Origin: VRUB01 sp046758085
GTDB taxonomy: Bacteria > Pseudomonadota > Gammaproteobacteria > Acidiferrobacterales > SPGG2
NCBI GenBank assembly: GCA_046758085.1
Contig: JBHHZP010000015.1
Span: 1-36,511 of the forward strand
Length of the DNA stretch: 36,511 nt
Direction of reading: 5' to 3'
Below are positions 8,555 through 17,110 of the stretch, in pieces. Below the pieces are notes generated by a model, which searched no databases, had not been told where the DNA came from, and saw only the letters and a list, made by a program, of their open reading frames with translations. Position 1 is the stretch's first letter; the number at the start of each line of letters is the position of its first letter. The position numbers were made by a program, and so were the translations under genes.

Positions 8555-9409
8555 ATGAGCACGCAGACGGCGCATTTGAAGAGCTGGGTTGCACGGGGTG
8601 GACATTTGGGCATGCTCGCGGTATTTGTCGGCTTTGCCGCTTTTCCCTTCTACTGGATGCTCATCACCACCTTCAAGGAAACCCGCGACCTACTCAACAC
8701 CGAGAACAACCCCTTCCTTTTCAACGACCCACCCACCGTTGAGCACCTACGGGTGCTATTTATGGACACGTTTTATGTACAGTGGCTCGTGAATACGGCC
8801 GCGGTTGGGGTCGCTGTTGTAATAATCACGCTTCTGGTCGCAGTGCCTGCGGGCTATAGCTTGGCGCGGTTGCCCGGGCGTTGGGCGCAGCACCTGGCGA
8901 TTGGGATATTTCTCACATACCTGGTGCCGCCGACCATTCTGTTCATTCCTTTCTCGCGAGTGATTGCGGACCTTGGCCTGCAGGACTCGTTGTGGTCTCT
9001 GGTTTTGGTCTATCCAAGTTTTACAATCCCGTTCTGCACCTGGCTTTTAATGGGTTTCTTCAAGGCCATTCCGCGCGACATTGAGGAGGCAGCAATGGTC
9101 GACGGGCTTAGCCGGTTCGGCGCGTTTGTGAAGGTGGTGTTGCCGGTTTCCCACACCGCTACGCTGACGGTGATCATCTTTGCTTTCACCCTGGTGTCGC
9201 AGGAATTCGTCTATGCCCTGACCTTCATCACCTCGTCACGAGAATACACGGTGAGCGTAGGGGTGCCGACCTTCCTCGTGCGCGGGGATGTGTACTTCTG
9301 GGGCTCACTGATGGCTGCCTGCCTGATCGCCAGCGTACCCATTGCATTCATCTACAATTTTTTTGTTGACCGTTTCATCTCTGGCTTCACTGTCGGTGCG
9401 ATCAAGTAA
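8555..9409 (+). CDS. ABC transporter permease, MalG/UgpE type
   Basis: The 284-residue partner permease closes the four-gene operon. It has the typical start (hydrophobic helix FAAFPFYWMLITTFKETRDL), about six membrane segments and the EAA loop IEEAAMVDGLSRFGAFVKVV followed by LP. The C-terminus FVDRFISGFTVGAIK closely matches the family ending. The start ATG lies one base after the previous stop. No strong terminator follows; a short weak stem (CTTCC/GGAAG) lies directly after the stop. Confidence 0.92.
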   Translation: MSTQTAHLKSWVARGGHLGMLAVFVGFAAFPFYWMLITTFKETRDLLNTENNPFLFNDPPTVEHLRVLFMDTFYVQWLVNTAAVGVAVVIITLLVAVPAGYSLARLPGRWAQHLAIGIFLTYLVPPTILFIPFSRVIADLGLQDSLWSLVLVYPSFTIPFCTWLLMGFFKAIPRDIEEAAMVDGLSRFGAFVKVVLPVSHTATLTVIIFAFTLVSQEFVYALTFITSSREYTVSVGVPTFLVRGDVYFWGSLMAACLIASVPIAFIYNFFVDRFISGFTVGAIK

Positions 9410-9861
9410 CTTCCCCATTCCCCCGGAAGATTACGCGGGTGTCGTTGGCCGGCTGCTGGCCCCTTTGTAGTTTTCACCTAACCTGCAACCTCCAACGCGC
9501 TGGAAACGGATCGTAGCCGCCTCACCGAAAATTTTCTCCGCGGCGCGTATTGCATGGGTCAAAGGCTGTTCTGTCCTTAGTGTCTTCCGCTGAAACCCGC
9601 CGTGTAGGCTTGTGCTCGCTTCATTGGCCGTGTAAACGACGTCATCGGCGGCGGTCTCGTGTTTGAATGTTCCGATAGTGCTGGTTATTTTTGGAGGTAT
9701 TTTGCGCTCGGTTGAGTCCAGGCGCAGGAGTGCTAACGCCCGCATCTGCCGTGTAGATCTTCTTTTCAAAGAGCGGCATGTGTTATTTAAGACGCTCATC
9801 GACGTGTGCGGCGTGATATTATCGCCGTGGTAAGCATTCGTCGTTCCTACAGGAGAAAAAC
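9410..9861. other. Non-coding gap, 452 bp
   Basis: No supported gene was found. A 122-codon minus-strand frame (9431-9799) has no family resemblance and no ribosome site. The right end gives AGGAG seven bases before the peroxiredoxin start, so a promoter for that gene is expected in the last 100 bp, but no clear -35/-10 pair is visible. Confidence 0.4.
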
Positions 9862-10392
9862 ATGTCAGCGCTTAAACCGCGTACGAAATCCCCAGAGCTC
9901 GACGTTGAAATACTGGATGCGGGGCGATGGCGTTTGTCCAAGCAGCGCCCTGAAAACTTCACCATGATCGTTGCCTATCGAGGCTACCATTGCCCGATAT
10001 GCAGGCCGTATATCGGCGGGCTTGACCGTATGCTCGAGGAGTTTACCAAGCGTGGCGTCGAGGTGATCGCGCTCAGCACAGACACGCAGGAACGGGCGCG
10101 GCAGACGAAGGACGGGTGGAAGCTCGCAAACCTTCGCATCGGCTACGGTCTCAGCATCTCAAAAGCGCGTGAGTGGGGTCTGTACATCTCCAGGAGCCGC
10201 GGCAAGACCTCGGCCGGGGTGGTGGAGCCCGATGAGTTCAATGAACCCGGGGTGTTTCTTATTACGCCGGATCAAACTCTGTATGCATCATCGGTTGCAA
10301 CCATGCCGTTTGCCCGCCCACATTTCAAGGAGATCCTGGCCGCAATCGATTTCATTGTCGAGAAGAATTATCCTGCTCGCGGCGAGGCCTAG
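9862..10392 (+). CDS. Peroxiredoxin-like (AhpC/TSA family) protein
   Basis: The 176-residue thioredoxin-fold protein has the active-site region IVAYRGYHCPICRPYIGGLD with C44 and C47 in a CPIC motif. The following DRMLEEFTKRGVEVIALSTD is the usual second strand and helix of AhpC/TSA proteins. Such proteins reduce peroxides or act as thiol oxidoreductases. The CxxC arrangement is more like the peroxiredoxin-like side branch than classical 2-Cys peroxiredoxins, whose resolving cysteine is far away. No signal peptide is visible, so it should be cytoplasmic. The start has AGGAG well placed. It is followed by a GC-only hairpin and then the reductase gene. Confidence 0.85.
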   Translation: MSALKPRTKSPELDVEILDAGRWRLSKQRPENFTMIVAYRGYHCPICRPYIGGLDRMLEEFTKRGVEVIALSTDTQERARQTKDGWKLANLRIGYGLSISKAREWGLYISRSRGKTSAGVVEPDEFNEPGVFLITPDQTLYASSVATMPFARPHFKEILAAIDFIVEKNYPARGEA

Positions 10393-10395
10393 ATT

Positions 10396-10412
10396 ACCCC
10401 CCGCCGGGGGGT
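10396..10412 (+). terminator. GC-rich hairpin after the peroxiredoxin gene
   Basis: A perfect 7-bp stem, ACCCCCC with GGGGGGT, and a three-base loop lie four bases after the stop codon. There is no T tract, so it is only terminator-like; it may instead protect the mRNA 3' end. Confidence 0.4.
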
Positions 10413-10519
10413 GCGCGTCGACGCTGCCCCACGTGCGGCTGTTCAGGGGACAGCGCTTGTCAGCGACTGGTTTCGCGGGCAGAATCCGGACTCCCGATCA
10501 TTAGCCATTGAGACTGCAA

Positions 10520-11485
10520 ATGACCACCAAACCCGCTGTCCTGGTTACCCGCAAGTTGCCCCAGGCTGTCGAGGATCGGCTGCGCCGCGATTACGATCCC
10601 CGTTTCAACGACGAAGACCGGCTCTATACGACCAATGAGTTGATCGAGCGGGCCGAGGGTGCCGAGGTTATATTGCCCTGCCACACGGAGCACTTCTCCG
10701 CGGATGTCATCGCACGCCTCCCCGATAGTGTGCGCGCCATCGCCAATTTTTCCGTCGGTGTTGACCATGTCGATCTGGTCGCCGCCAAGGCGCGCGGCAT
10801 TATCGTCACCAATACGCCGGATGTGCTCAGTGACGCCACCGCCGAGCTTACGATACTGCTTATGCTGGGAGCAGCTCGCCGAGCCAGCGAGGGCGAGCGG
10901 CTCGTGCGCACCGGAGAATGGGACACCTGGAGCCCCAGCTTTATGGTAGGTATTCAGGTGACGGGTAAGCGCCTCGGGATCATCGGCATGGGGCGCGTCG
11001 GACACGTTACGGCGCGGCGCGCACGCGGTTTTGACATGGAAATCCATTATTCCGATGTTCGCCGTCTTCCTCCTGATCGCGAGGCCGGCGCCATCTATCA
11101 CGAAACGACGGAAGACCTTCTGCCACACTGCGATTTCCTGGCGCTGCACTGCCCGGCGATGCCAGAGACGCGGCACTTGCTTAACGCTGAACGCATTGCA
11201 CTGCTTCCAGACGGGGCGATCGTTGTCAACGCGGCTCGCGGCAGCATTGTTGATGAGACGGCGTTAATCGACGCCCTCAATTCGGGCAAGCTGGCCGCCG
11301 CCGGCCTCGACGTTTACGAAAACGAACCCAACATCAACCCAGCGTTTCGCGACATCAGGAATACCTTTCTGCTACCGCATATTGGCAGTGCAACCCGCGA
11401 GACGCGCGACGCCATGGGCTACAGGGCGTTAGACAACCTCGATGCCATTTTTGCTGGGCACGAGCCGCGCGACCGGTTGGTCTAG
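10520..11485 (+). CDS. D-2-hydroxyacid dehydrogenase (glyoxylate/hydroxypyruvate reductase, D-glycerate dehydrogenase type)
   Basis: The 321-residue NAD(P)H-dependent enzyme would reduce hydroxypyruvate to D-glycerate or glyoxylate to glycolate. It has the split substrate-binding domain, the nucleotide fold with GIIGMGRVG near residue 155, and the full catalytic set: R240 in NAARGSIVDE, E269 in YENEPN and H287 in LLPHIGSAT. The early segment NFSVGVDHVDLVAAKARGI and TPDVLSDATAELTI resemble GRHPR-type reductases. The longer frame starts with TTG at 10508; the ATG at 10520 (MTTKPAVLVTRKLP) is preferred, though neither has a strong ribosome site. In context it could join the aminotransferase at 24.8 kb and the reductase at 26.0 kb in making glycerate. 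Confidence 0.88.
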   Translation: MTTKPAVLVTRKLPQAVEDRLRRDYDPRFNDEDRLYTTNELIERAEGAEVILPCHTEHFSADVIARLPDSVRAIANFSVGVDHVDLVAAKARGIIVTNTPDVLSDATAELTILLMLGAARRASEGERLVRTGEWDTWSPSFMVGIQVTGKRLGIIGMGRVGHVTARRARGFDMEIHYSDVRRLPPDREAGAIYHETTEDLLPHCDFLALHCPAMPETRHLLNAERIALLPDGAIVVNAARGSIVDETALIDALNSGKLAAAGLDVYENEPNINPAFRDIRNTFLLPHIGSATRETRDAMGYRALDNLDAIFAGHEPRDRLV

Positions 11486-11916
11486 ACAACTCTTTTTGCT
11501 GCACTGCAGCGGAGGATGGGCAGCGGGTGCGCTGTAATGGGAACTCACATGTTGCGGTCTTAATTGTTGTGACGCAGGATTTGTCCTGTCCAGGCTATTG
11601 TGGTATACGAGATATCAGAACGGGCCCCGTTGGGGGTATCCGGAAAAAAGAGAACAACCGCGCTACACATCATTACAAGGAGGATCTCACTCAGGCCCCC
11701 ATGAGGTCGTGGAATAGGTCGCGGAAAGTCGGGGCAGGCTGCATTTTCCTGGTACTCGCTCGCATTGAATCAGGCAGGCGAAGGAGAGAAATATGGCCAA
11801 CCGAAGACGCAGTGTGCAACGCAAGCCGACAATACCGCTTTTCCGCGCACCACCGTTCGACGCTTGATGAACCACTGATTAACTGCTGATGCATTAAACC
11901 GAGGAGGGTGAAACAC
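11486..11916. promoter_or_regulatory. Leader region of the TRAP operon
   Basis: This 431-bp gap before dctP has no supported gene. It holds a small hairpin (CAGGA/TCCTG, about 11576-11589) and, just after it, TGGTATACGA (11601-11610), an 8-of-10 match to the palindromic core seen at 19856-19871. The last bases give GAGGAGG at 11901-11907, a strong ribosome site for the TRAP binding protein. The promoter itself is not clear. Confidence 0.35.
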
Positions 11917-13074
11917 ATGAAAAAGCCTCAGAGCACTACCAAAAACGTAAAGACGGAGGTCGGCCGGCGTAAGTTTCTGAAAGCCGGTGCCGCTACCGCG
12001 GCCGGCGTCGCCGGGGCGGGAGCATTGGGTTTCCCGATGGTCTCCCGGGCGCAGACAGTCACCTTGAAGATGCAAGGTGCCTGGGGCGCAAAGGATATCT
12101 TCAACGATATGGCCATGCAGTACGTTGACTCGGTCAACGCCATGGGGGGTGGCCGCCTGAAGATCAACTATCTAGTCTCCGGCGCGGTGGTGAAGTCATT
12201 CCGCGTGCAAGACGCCGTGCACAAGGGCGTGCTCGACGGTGGGCACGGGGTGACCGTGTACTGGTACGGTAAGAGCAAGGTGGCCTCGCTGTTCGGCACG
12301 GGACCCGTCTTCGGCCAGGATGCCCATCTCGGGCTGGCCTGGATTCATAACGGTGGTGGCCAGCAACTCTATGACGAGCTGATCGCCAAGCTGGGGATCA
12401 ACACGGTCGGGTTCTTCGCCATGCCCATGCCGACCCAGCCGCTCGGGTGGTTCAGGAAGCCGATCAAGAGCGCCGAGGACATGGTGGGCCTGAAGTACCG
12501 CACCGTCGGTTTGGCGGCCGACCTGATGCAGGAAATGGGCCTCAAGGTAACCCAGCTTCCCGGCGGCGAGATCGTGCCGGCGCTTGAGCGCGGCGTAATC
12601 GAGGCGTTCGAGTTCAATAATCCGACGTCCGACAAAAGCTTTGGCGCGCAGGACGTGAGCAAGGTCTACATGTTGGGCAGCTACCACCAGGCGGCAGAGT
12701 TCTTCGAGATCATCTTCAACAAGACGAAGTACAACAAGCTGGCGAAGGAGCAGCAGGCGATGTTGAAGCACGCGGCAGCCGCGGCGTCCTCGAGCAACTT
12801 CTGGCTGGGGATCGACAGCTACTCGAATGACCTGCAGTGGCTGATCAAGAAGGCGGGCGTCAAGGTCTACCGCACGCCGCAGTCGATCATGTCCAAGCAG
12901 CTCGCTGCCTGGGACGTGATGATCGCCAAGCTCGAGGCCGAGGATCCGTTCTTCGCCAAAGTCTTGAGGTCGCAGAAGAATTTTGCCCACCGGGCATCTT
13001 TCTATTACCTTCTCAACCAGTGCGACTATAAGCTTGCCTACGAGCATTATTTCCCGAACGAGCTCGGCTTCTAA
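11917..13074 (+). CDS. dctP: TRAP transporter substrate-binding protein, TakP-like (DctP family), Tat-exported
   Basis: The 385-residue protein captures a carboxylate in the periplasm and hands it to the QM membrane proteins encoded downstream. It has a twin-arginine signal (VGRRKFLKAGAATAAG, cleavage probably near SRAQ at residue 45). The mature part has the DctP-family core, including GLKYRTVGLAADLMQEMG, where the arginine would pair with the substrate carboxylate. The Tat signal, length and DKSFGAQDVSKVYM segment place it with the TakP-like 2-oxoacid/lactate group. At the position where TakP proteins usually have Glu-Trp for metal and ligand, it reads EAFEFNNP. ATG 11917 is chosen over the GTG at 11908, which overlaps the end of the GAGGAGG ribosome site. 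A close paralogue lies at 20564. Confidence 0.93.
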   Translation: MKKPQSTTKNVKTEVGRRKFLKAGAATAAGVAGAGALGFPMVSRAQTVTLKMQGAWGAKDIFNDMAMQYVDSVNAMGGGRLKINYLVSGAVVKSFRVQDAVHKGVLDGGHGVTVYWYGKSKVASLFGTGPVFGQDAHLGLAWIHNGGGQQLYDELIAKLGINTVGFFAMPMPTQPLGWFRKPIKSAEDMVGLKYRTVGLAADLMQEMGLKVTQLPGGEIVPALERGVIEAFEFNNPTSDKSFGAQDVSKVYMLGSYHQAAEFFEIIFNKTKYNKLAKEQQAMLKHAAAAASSSNFWLGIDSYSNDLQWLIKKAGVKVYRTPQSIMSKQLAAWDVMIAKLEAEDPFFAKVLRSQKNFAHRASFYYLLNQCDYKLAYEHYFPNELGF

Positions 13075-13106
13075 CGGAACGGTCCGTAGTTAACTGAAGC
13101 AACTGG

Positions 13107-13139
13107 GTTCGGGGCGGCGCAGCGAGCGCCGCCCCGAAC
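13107..13139 (+). promoter_or_regulatory. Strong intercistronic hairpin between dctP and dctQ
   Basis: A perfect 14-bp stem (GTTCGGGGCGGCGC with GCGCCGCCCCGAAC) and an AGCGA loop stand between the binding-protein and membrane-protein genes. No T tract follows. Such hairpins after binding-protein genes commonly stabilise the upstream message and lower expression of the membrane genes; that role is inferred here. Confidence 0.6.
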
Positions 13140-13180
13140 ATCTTAAGGGTTCTTCGGCATCCCTGTTCGAGAGCGATGCA

Positions 13181-13822
13181 TTGAATCAATTTGTGTTGGT
13201 CATCGACCGCTTGAGTGCGTGGGTGGGAAAGGCCTTCGCCTGGTGCATCCTGGTGCTCACTTTTGCCTACGTGTACGAGGTGTTCGTCCGCAAGGCGCTG
13301 AGAGATCCGACCGCATGGGCGTTTGACATAAGCTACACGATGTACGGGGCCCTGTTCATGATGGCGGGGGCCTATGCCCTTTCCCGGGACGCGCACGTAC
13401 GCGGGGACGTGATCTATCGGCTCTGGCCTGCGCGCGTCCAGGCGGTGATCGAGCTTACGCTGATTATCCTTTTTCTGTTCCCTGGGATGGCGGCGTTAAT
13501 TTATGCCGGCTTCGATTATGCCTCCGAGTCCTGGAGCTACCGGCCGTGGGGTCCGGGTGGACCTCGGGGGGAGATCAGCATCAACAGCCCTGCAGGCGTA
13601 CCGGTGTCTCCATTGAAGACGATTCTTCCGATCGCCGCATTCCTTGTGCTGCTGCAGGGAATTGCGGAAGCGGTGCGCTGCGTGTTGTGCTTGAAGCATG
13701 GTAAATGGCCGCAACGGTTGCACGACGTGGAGGAGACCGAGATCGCGATACTTCAGGAGCGAGAGCGCGAGATCGAGCACGAACTGCGTCTAGATCGCGA
13801 CCGCGAAGGGGGCGCAAAATGA
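13181..13822 (+). CDS. dctQ: TRAP transporter small permease (DctQ)
   Basis: The 213-residue inner-membrane protein has four hydrophobic segments, as expected of DctQ: roughly residues 15-35, 45-65, 86-108 and 143-165. The start MNQFVLVIDRLSAWVGKAFA and YEVFVRKALRDPTAWAFDIS are typical; the latter is the conserved R-x-x-x-x-P-T-x-W loop. The C-terminus is a charged, probably coiled-coil tail (EETEIAILQEREREIEHELR). TTG 13181 is the likely start because the ATG five bases earlier runs straight into a stop; GAGAG precedes it. The stop overlaps the next gene's ATG (ATGA). Confidence 0.9.
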   Translation: MNQFVLVIDRLSAWVGKAFAWCILVLTFAYVYEVFVRKALRDPTAWAFDISYTMYGALFMMAGAYALSRDAHVRGDVIYRLWPARVQAVIELTLIILFLFPGMAALIYAGFDYASESWSYRPWGPGGPRGEISINSPAGVPVSPLKTILPIAAFLVLLQGIAEAVRCVLCLKHGKWPQRLHDVEETEIAILQEREREIEHELRLDRDREGGAK

Positions 13823-15660
13823 CCGACCCGCAAGTCGCCCTGTTCATGCTGGGGATACTACTGCTTACAATTATGCTCGGTTTCCCCATCGCTTTCACGC
13901 TGGTCGCGATGGGTGTCGGTTTCGGCTTCTATGCGTACTTCAACGCGGACCTGCCTTGGTACCAGAACAACATCTTCGACCTGCTGGTGAATCAGACGTA
14001 CTCGGTGATGATCAACGACGTACTGGTCGCGGTGCCGTTGTTCCTGTTCATGGGTTACATCGTCGAGCGCGCCAACATTGTCGATCGGCTGTTTTTCAGT
14101 CTCAATATTGCGGCCCGTGTCGTGCCCGCATCCATGGCCGTCGCGGCGCTCGCGACCTGCGCGCTGTTCGCCACCGCCGTCGGCATCATCGGTGCTGTCG
14201 TGACGCTGATGGGACTGCTGGCTTTGCCGGCGTTGCTGAAAGCCGGTTATGACCGCAAGTTCGCCACCGGTGTCATTTGCGCCGGTGGCTGCCTTGGGAT
14301 TCTGATTCCGCCGAGTATCATGCTGATCGTCTATGCCGCGACGACCGCCATCTCTGTGGTCCAGGCGTATGCTGCCGCCATGTTTCCGGGCATGATGCTG
14401 GCGGGGCTTTACATGATCTACGTGGTAGGACGGGCGTTGCTCAACCCCAGCTTGGCACCCAAGCCGCCCAAGGAACAGACAGATATTCCCACGCGGGCGC
14501 TGCTCATGATGATACTGACGTCCTTTCTCCCGCTCGCCCTTTTGATCATGTCCGTGCTGGGCGCCATCTTGTTTGGCTTTGCCTCGCCGACGGAGGCGGC
14601 CGCAGTGGGTGCCTTTGGTGGCCTGGTGCTGGCCGCGGGTTATCACATCGGCGCGATTCTCAGCGGAAAAGATACCCCTGATTGGGTCGAAAAATACGGT
14701 CGGGCGGAAAACGGCTGGTTGGGAGCCATTGCGGTCGGCGGCCTGATCGTGCTGGTGCTGTATGTTTCCCCATATTTCTTACTGCGGCTGATGGAAGACA
14801 TAGACATCATCGGCGCGACGCTGCCGAAAAACCGGGCGTTGCCGGGGGGGCCGGGTGTTAGCATCATCATCAGCCTTGCCGCTGCCGCTGGCCTTCGTTT
14901 TTTCGGTGGGGGGTCATCGATGCTTGCGTGGCTTCAGCCAAAGACGACAGCCGGTCGCGCCTTGATGCGCTCTACAGGGCTCGGTGCCGTTGCCGGCCTG
15001 GCGCTCGGCGCGCTCTATCTGATTGTCGCGTATCTCCTGCTCGAGCAAAAGGAGATAACCAAATATGCGCTCGAGATCGGTTTCTTCGTCGGTTTGCTGG
15101 GCGGCCTTGGCTGGCGCGGCTTACAAAAGGAGACCCTCACGGAATCCGTCTATCTTACGGTGCGCACTTCGGCCATGGTGTGTTGGCTGTTTGTCGGTTC
15201 CTGGACGTTCTCCTCGGTGTTTTCCTACCTCGGTGGCCATGAAGTCATCAAGGAATTCGTGACCGGCGTGGATCTGTCGTTCGGCGGCTTGATGAACCCG
15301 ACGGTGACGTTCCTTATCATCGCGCAGCTCATTATTTTTCTGCTCGGCTGGCCGTTGGAGTGGAGTGAGATCATCATCATCTTCGTACCGATCTTCCTGC
15401 CGCTGCTGGAGCCCTTTGGCATTGACCCGCTGTTCTTCGGGATACTGGTGGCCCTCAATCTGCAGACCTCGTTCATGACGCCGCCGATGGCGATGGCGGC
15501 GTACTACCTCAAAGGGGTAGCTCCGCCCGAAGTTCAGCTCATGGAGATCTTCAAGGGGTGCTTCCCGTTCCTCATAGTGGTGCTGATCGCCATGGTGATC
15601 CTGTATAATTTTCCGGCCATCGCGCTGTGGTTGCCTGAACAGATCTACGCGGTCAGGTAG
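13819..15660 (+). CDS. dctM: TRAP transporter large permease (DctM), long form with internal membrane insertion
   Basis: The 613-residue protein forms the ion-coupled transport channel with DctQ. Residues 1-275 (LGILLLTIMLGFPIAFTLVA; GILIPPSIMLIVYA; FASPTEAAAVGAFGG) and 440-613 (SVYLTVRTSAMVCWLFVGS; GWPLEWSEIIIIFVPIFLPL; LQTSFMTPPMAMAAYYLKG) match ordinary DctM proteins of about 430 residues. Between them, about residues 280-438 are additional and contain several further hydrophobic segments. Long DctM proteins are known from other TRAP systems, so this need not be a defect; no frameshift is seen. The frame is open further upstream, but ATG 13819 overlapping the dctQ stop gives the usual N-terminus. 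Confidence 0.92.
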   Translation: MTDPQVALFMLGILLLTIMLGFPIAFTLVAMGVGFGFYAYFNADLPWYQNNIFDLLVNQTYSVMINDVLVAVPLFLFMGYIVERANIVDRLFFSLNIAARVVPASMAVAALATCALFATAVGIIGAVVTLMGLLALPALLKAGYDRKFATGVICAGGCLGILIPPSIMLIVYAATTAISVVQAYAAAMFPGMMLAGLYMIYVVGRALLNPSLAPKPPKEQTDIPTRALLMMILTSFLPLALLIMSVLGAILFGFASPTEAAAVGAFGGLVLAAGYHIGAILSGKDTPDWVEKYGRAENGWLGAIAVGGLIVLVLYVSPYFLLRLMEDIDIIGATLPKNRALPGGPGVSIIISLAAAAGLRFFGGGSSMLAWLQPKTTAGRALMRSTGLGAVAGLALGALYLIVAYLLLEQKEITKYALEIGFFVGLLGGLGWRGLQKETLTESVYLTVRTSAMVCWLFVGSWTFSSVFSYLGGHEVIKEFVTGVDLSFGGLMNPTVTFLIIAQLIIFLLGWPLEWSEIIIIFVPIFLPLLEPFGIDPLFFGILVALNLQTSFMTPPMAMAAYYLKGVAPPEVQLMEIFKGCFPFLIVVLIAMVILYNFPAIALWLPEQIYAVR

Positions 15661-15766
15661 TGACGGGCGCTGGTTTTGTGGCGTTATATCCCAACCTATT
15701 TTGGAAGAGCGAGCGCCATACGTGCTGTGGCGTTTGCAGACCGCTAGAAATAACATCGAATAGCCG

Positions 15767-17092
15767 ATGGAGCTGATTCGCTTAAACGCCGCCAGGGCGG
15801 GCGAGGCAATTCGCGCCGGCGAGATTACGTCCGAGGAGCTGGTGCAGGCTTGCCTTGACCACATTGCCGACGTTGAGGATACGGTCCGCGCCTGGGCCTT
15901 CCTGGACCCGGAGCATGCCTTGAAGCAGGCACGCGATGCCGACCTCGCATTGCGCAAAGGCGAAGCCCTAGGTCCGCTGCACGGTATTCCCGTCGGCGTC
16001 AAGGATATCTTTGACACCGACGACATGCCAACCGAAGACGGCACGGTCCTGCACGCTGGGCGCAAGCCTGACATCGATGCGACCGTGGTTTCACTGCTGC
16101 GCGCGGCGGGCGCGGTGATCATGGGCAAGACGGTCACCACGGAGCTGGCGGTCTACGAGCCGGGCAAGACGACCAATCCGCACGATCCGGAGCGTACCCC
16201 GGGGGGCTCCTCCAGCGGCTCGGCGGCTGCGGTGGCAGCGCATATGGTACCGCTCAGCGTAGGTACCCAGACCAATGGATCGGTCATACGGCCCGCCTCG
16301 TATTGCGGTGTCTGCGGATACAAACCAACCCACGGCCTCATTTCGCGGCATCTTGTACTGCAGCAGTCGCGCCCGTTGGACCAGGTCGGAGTATTCGGGC
16401 GCACCATTGAGGATGTGGCGCTGATTACAGAGCAGCTCATGGCCTTCGACGAACACGATCCCGATACCCGGCCGCAGGCACGACTGCAGCTCATCGAGAC
16501 CATGGCACAGGAGCCCCCGGTCCCACCGGAGCTGGCCTTTGTCAAGACACCGGTGTGGGACCACGCCGATAAGGACACACAGGAAGCGTTTGCGGATCTT
16601 GTCGAGCACCTTGGCGAGAATATCGCGGAGGTCGTGCTACCGACTATCTTCAATGATGCAATATCGTGGCATCGGACAATCATGGAAGCGGACCTTGCCA
16701 GGAGCTTCAAGCGTGAATACGAGAACGGCAAGAATAAGTTGAGTGCCATTCTGTGCGAGATGATAGAGCGTGGGCAGAGCTGCCTGGCTGTGGATTACAA
16801 CGACGCGGTGGGCCAGGTTGGTGTTCTAAACGGCGTACTTGCTCAGATCTTCGAGAAGTATGACGCTATCGTAGCGCCGGCGACCACCGGCGAGGCGCCC
16901 ATCGGTCTGGATTCGACGGGCAGTCCGATTTTCTGCACGATATGGACTCTGTGCGGGACACCCGCGATTACGCTCCCACTCCTGCAAGGGACAAGCGGTA
17001 TGCCAATAGGCGTGCAACTGGTGGGACCACGGGGCGATGACGCACGGCTGTTGCGAACGGCCCGCTGGCTCACAAAAGTCATTGAAAACTGA
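15767..17092 (+). CDS. Amidase (amidase signature family)
   Basis: The 441-residue hydrolase cleaves C-N bonds in an amide or urea-like substrate. The Ser-cisSer-Lys triad of the family is visible: K79 in GIPVGVKDIFDT, the cis-serine in TPGGSSSGSAAA at about 149-150, and the nucleophile S172 in GTQTNGSVIRPASYCG. The length fits stand-alone amidases; there is no allophanate-hydrolase C-terminal domain. No signal peptide is visible. The gene follows dctM by 106 bp on the same strand and may be read with the TRAP genes, suggesting that the imported compound or a derivative carries an amide bond. That link is inference. GatA is a related alternative, but no gatB or gatC is near. Confidence 0.9.
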   Translation: MELIRLNAARAGEAIRAGEITSEELVQACLDHIADVEDTVRAWAFLDPEHALKQARDADLALRKGEALGPLHGIPVGVKDIFDTDDMPTEDGTVLHAGRKPDIDATVVSLLRAAGAVIMGKTVTTELAVYEPGKTTNPHDPERTPGGSSSGSAAAVAAHMVPLSVGTQTNGSVIRPASYCGVCGYKPTHGLISRHLVLQQSRPLDQVGVFGRTIEDVALITEQLMAFDEHDPDTRPQARLQLIETMAQEPPVPPELAFVKTPVWDHADKDTQEAFADLVEHLGENIAEVVLPTIFNDAISWHRTIMEADLARSFKREYENGKNKLSAILCEMIERGQSCLAVDYNDAVGQVGVLNGVLAQIFEKYDAIVAPATTGEAPIGLDSTGSPIFCTIWTLCGTPAITLPLLQGTSGMPIGVQLVGPRGDDARLLRTARWLTKVIEN

Positions 17093-17110
17093 CGGAGGCA
17101 TCGACGTTTC

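Noticed and set aside
9431..9799. 122-codon minus-strand frame in the gap after the ABC operon
   Set aside because: It has no ribosome site, no family resemblance and would overlap the leader of the peroxiredoxin gene.
11601..11610. TGGTATACGA as a second GntR-type operator before the first TRAP receptor
   Set aside because: Only the six-base GTATAC core is fully symmetrical, and such a core is expected several times by chance in this window; kept only as a note in the leader feature.
12196..13047. 283-codon minus-strand frame across the first TRAP receptor, with a similar one at 20636-21661 across the second
   Set aside because: The two antisense products resemble each other only because the sense genes are paralogous; neither has a ribosome site or known domain.
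13858..14646. 262-codon minus-strand frame inside dctM
   Set aside because: It is antisense to strongly hydrophobic coding sequence, which yields a polar, His/Arg/Gln-rich product with no family features.
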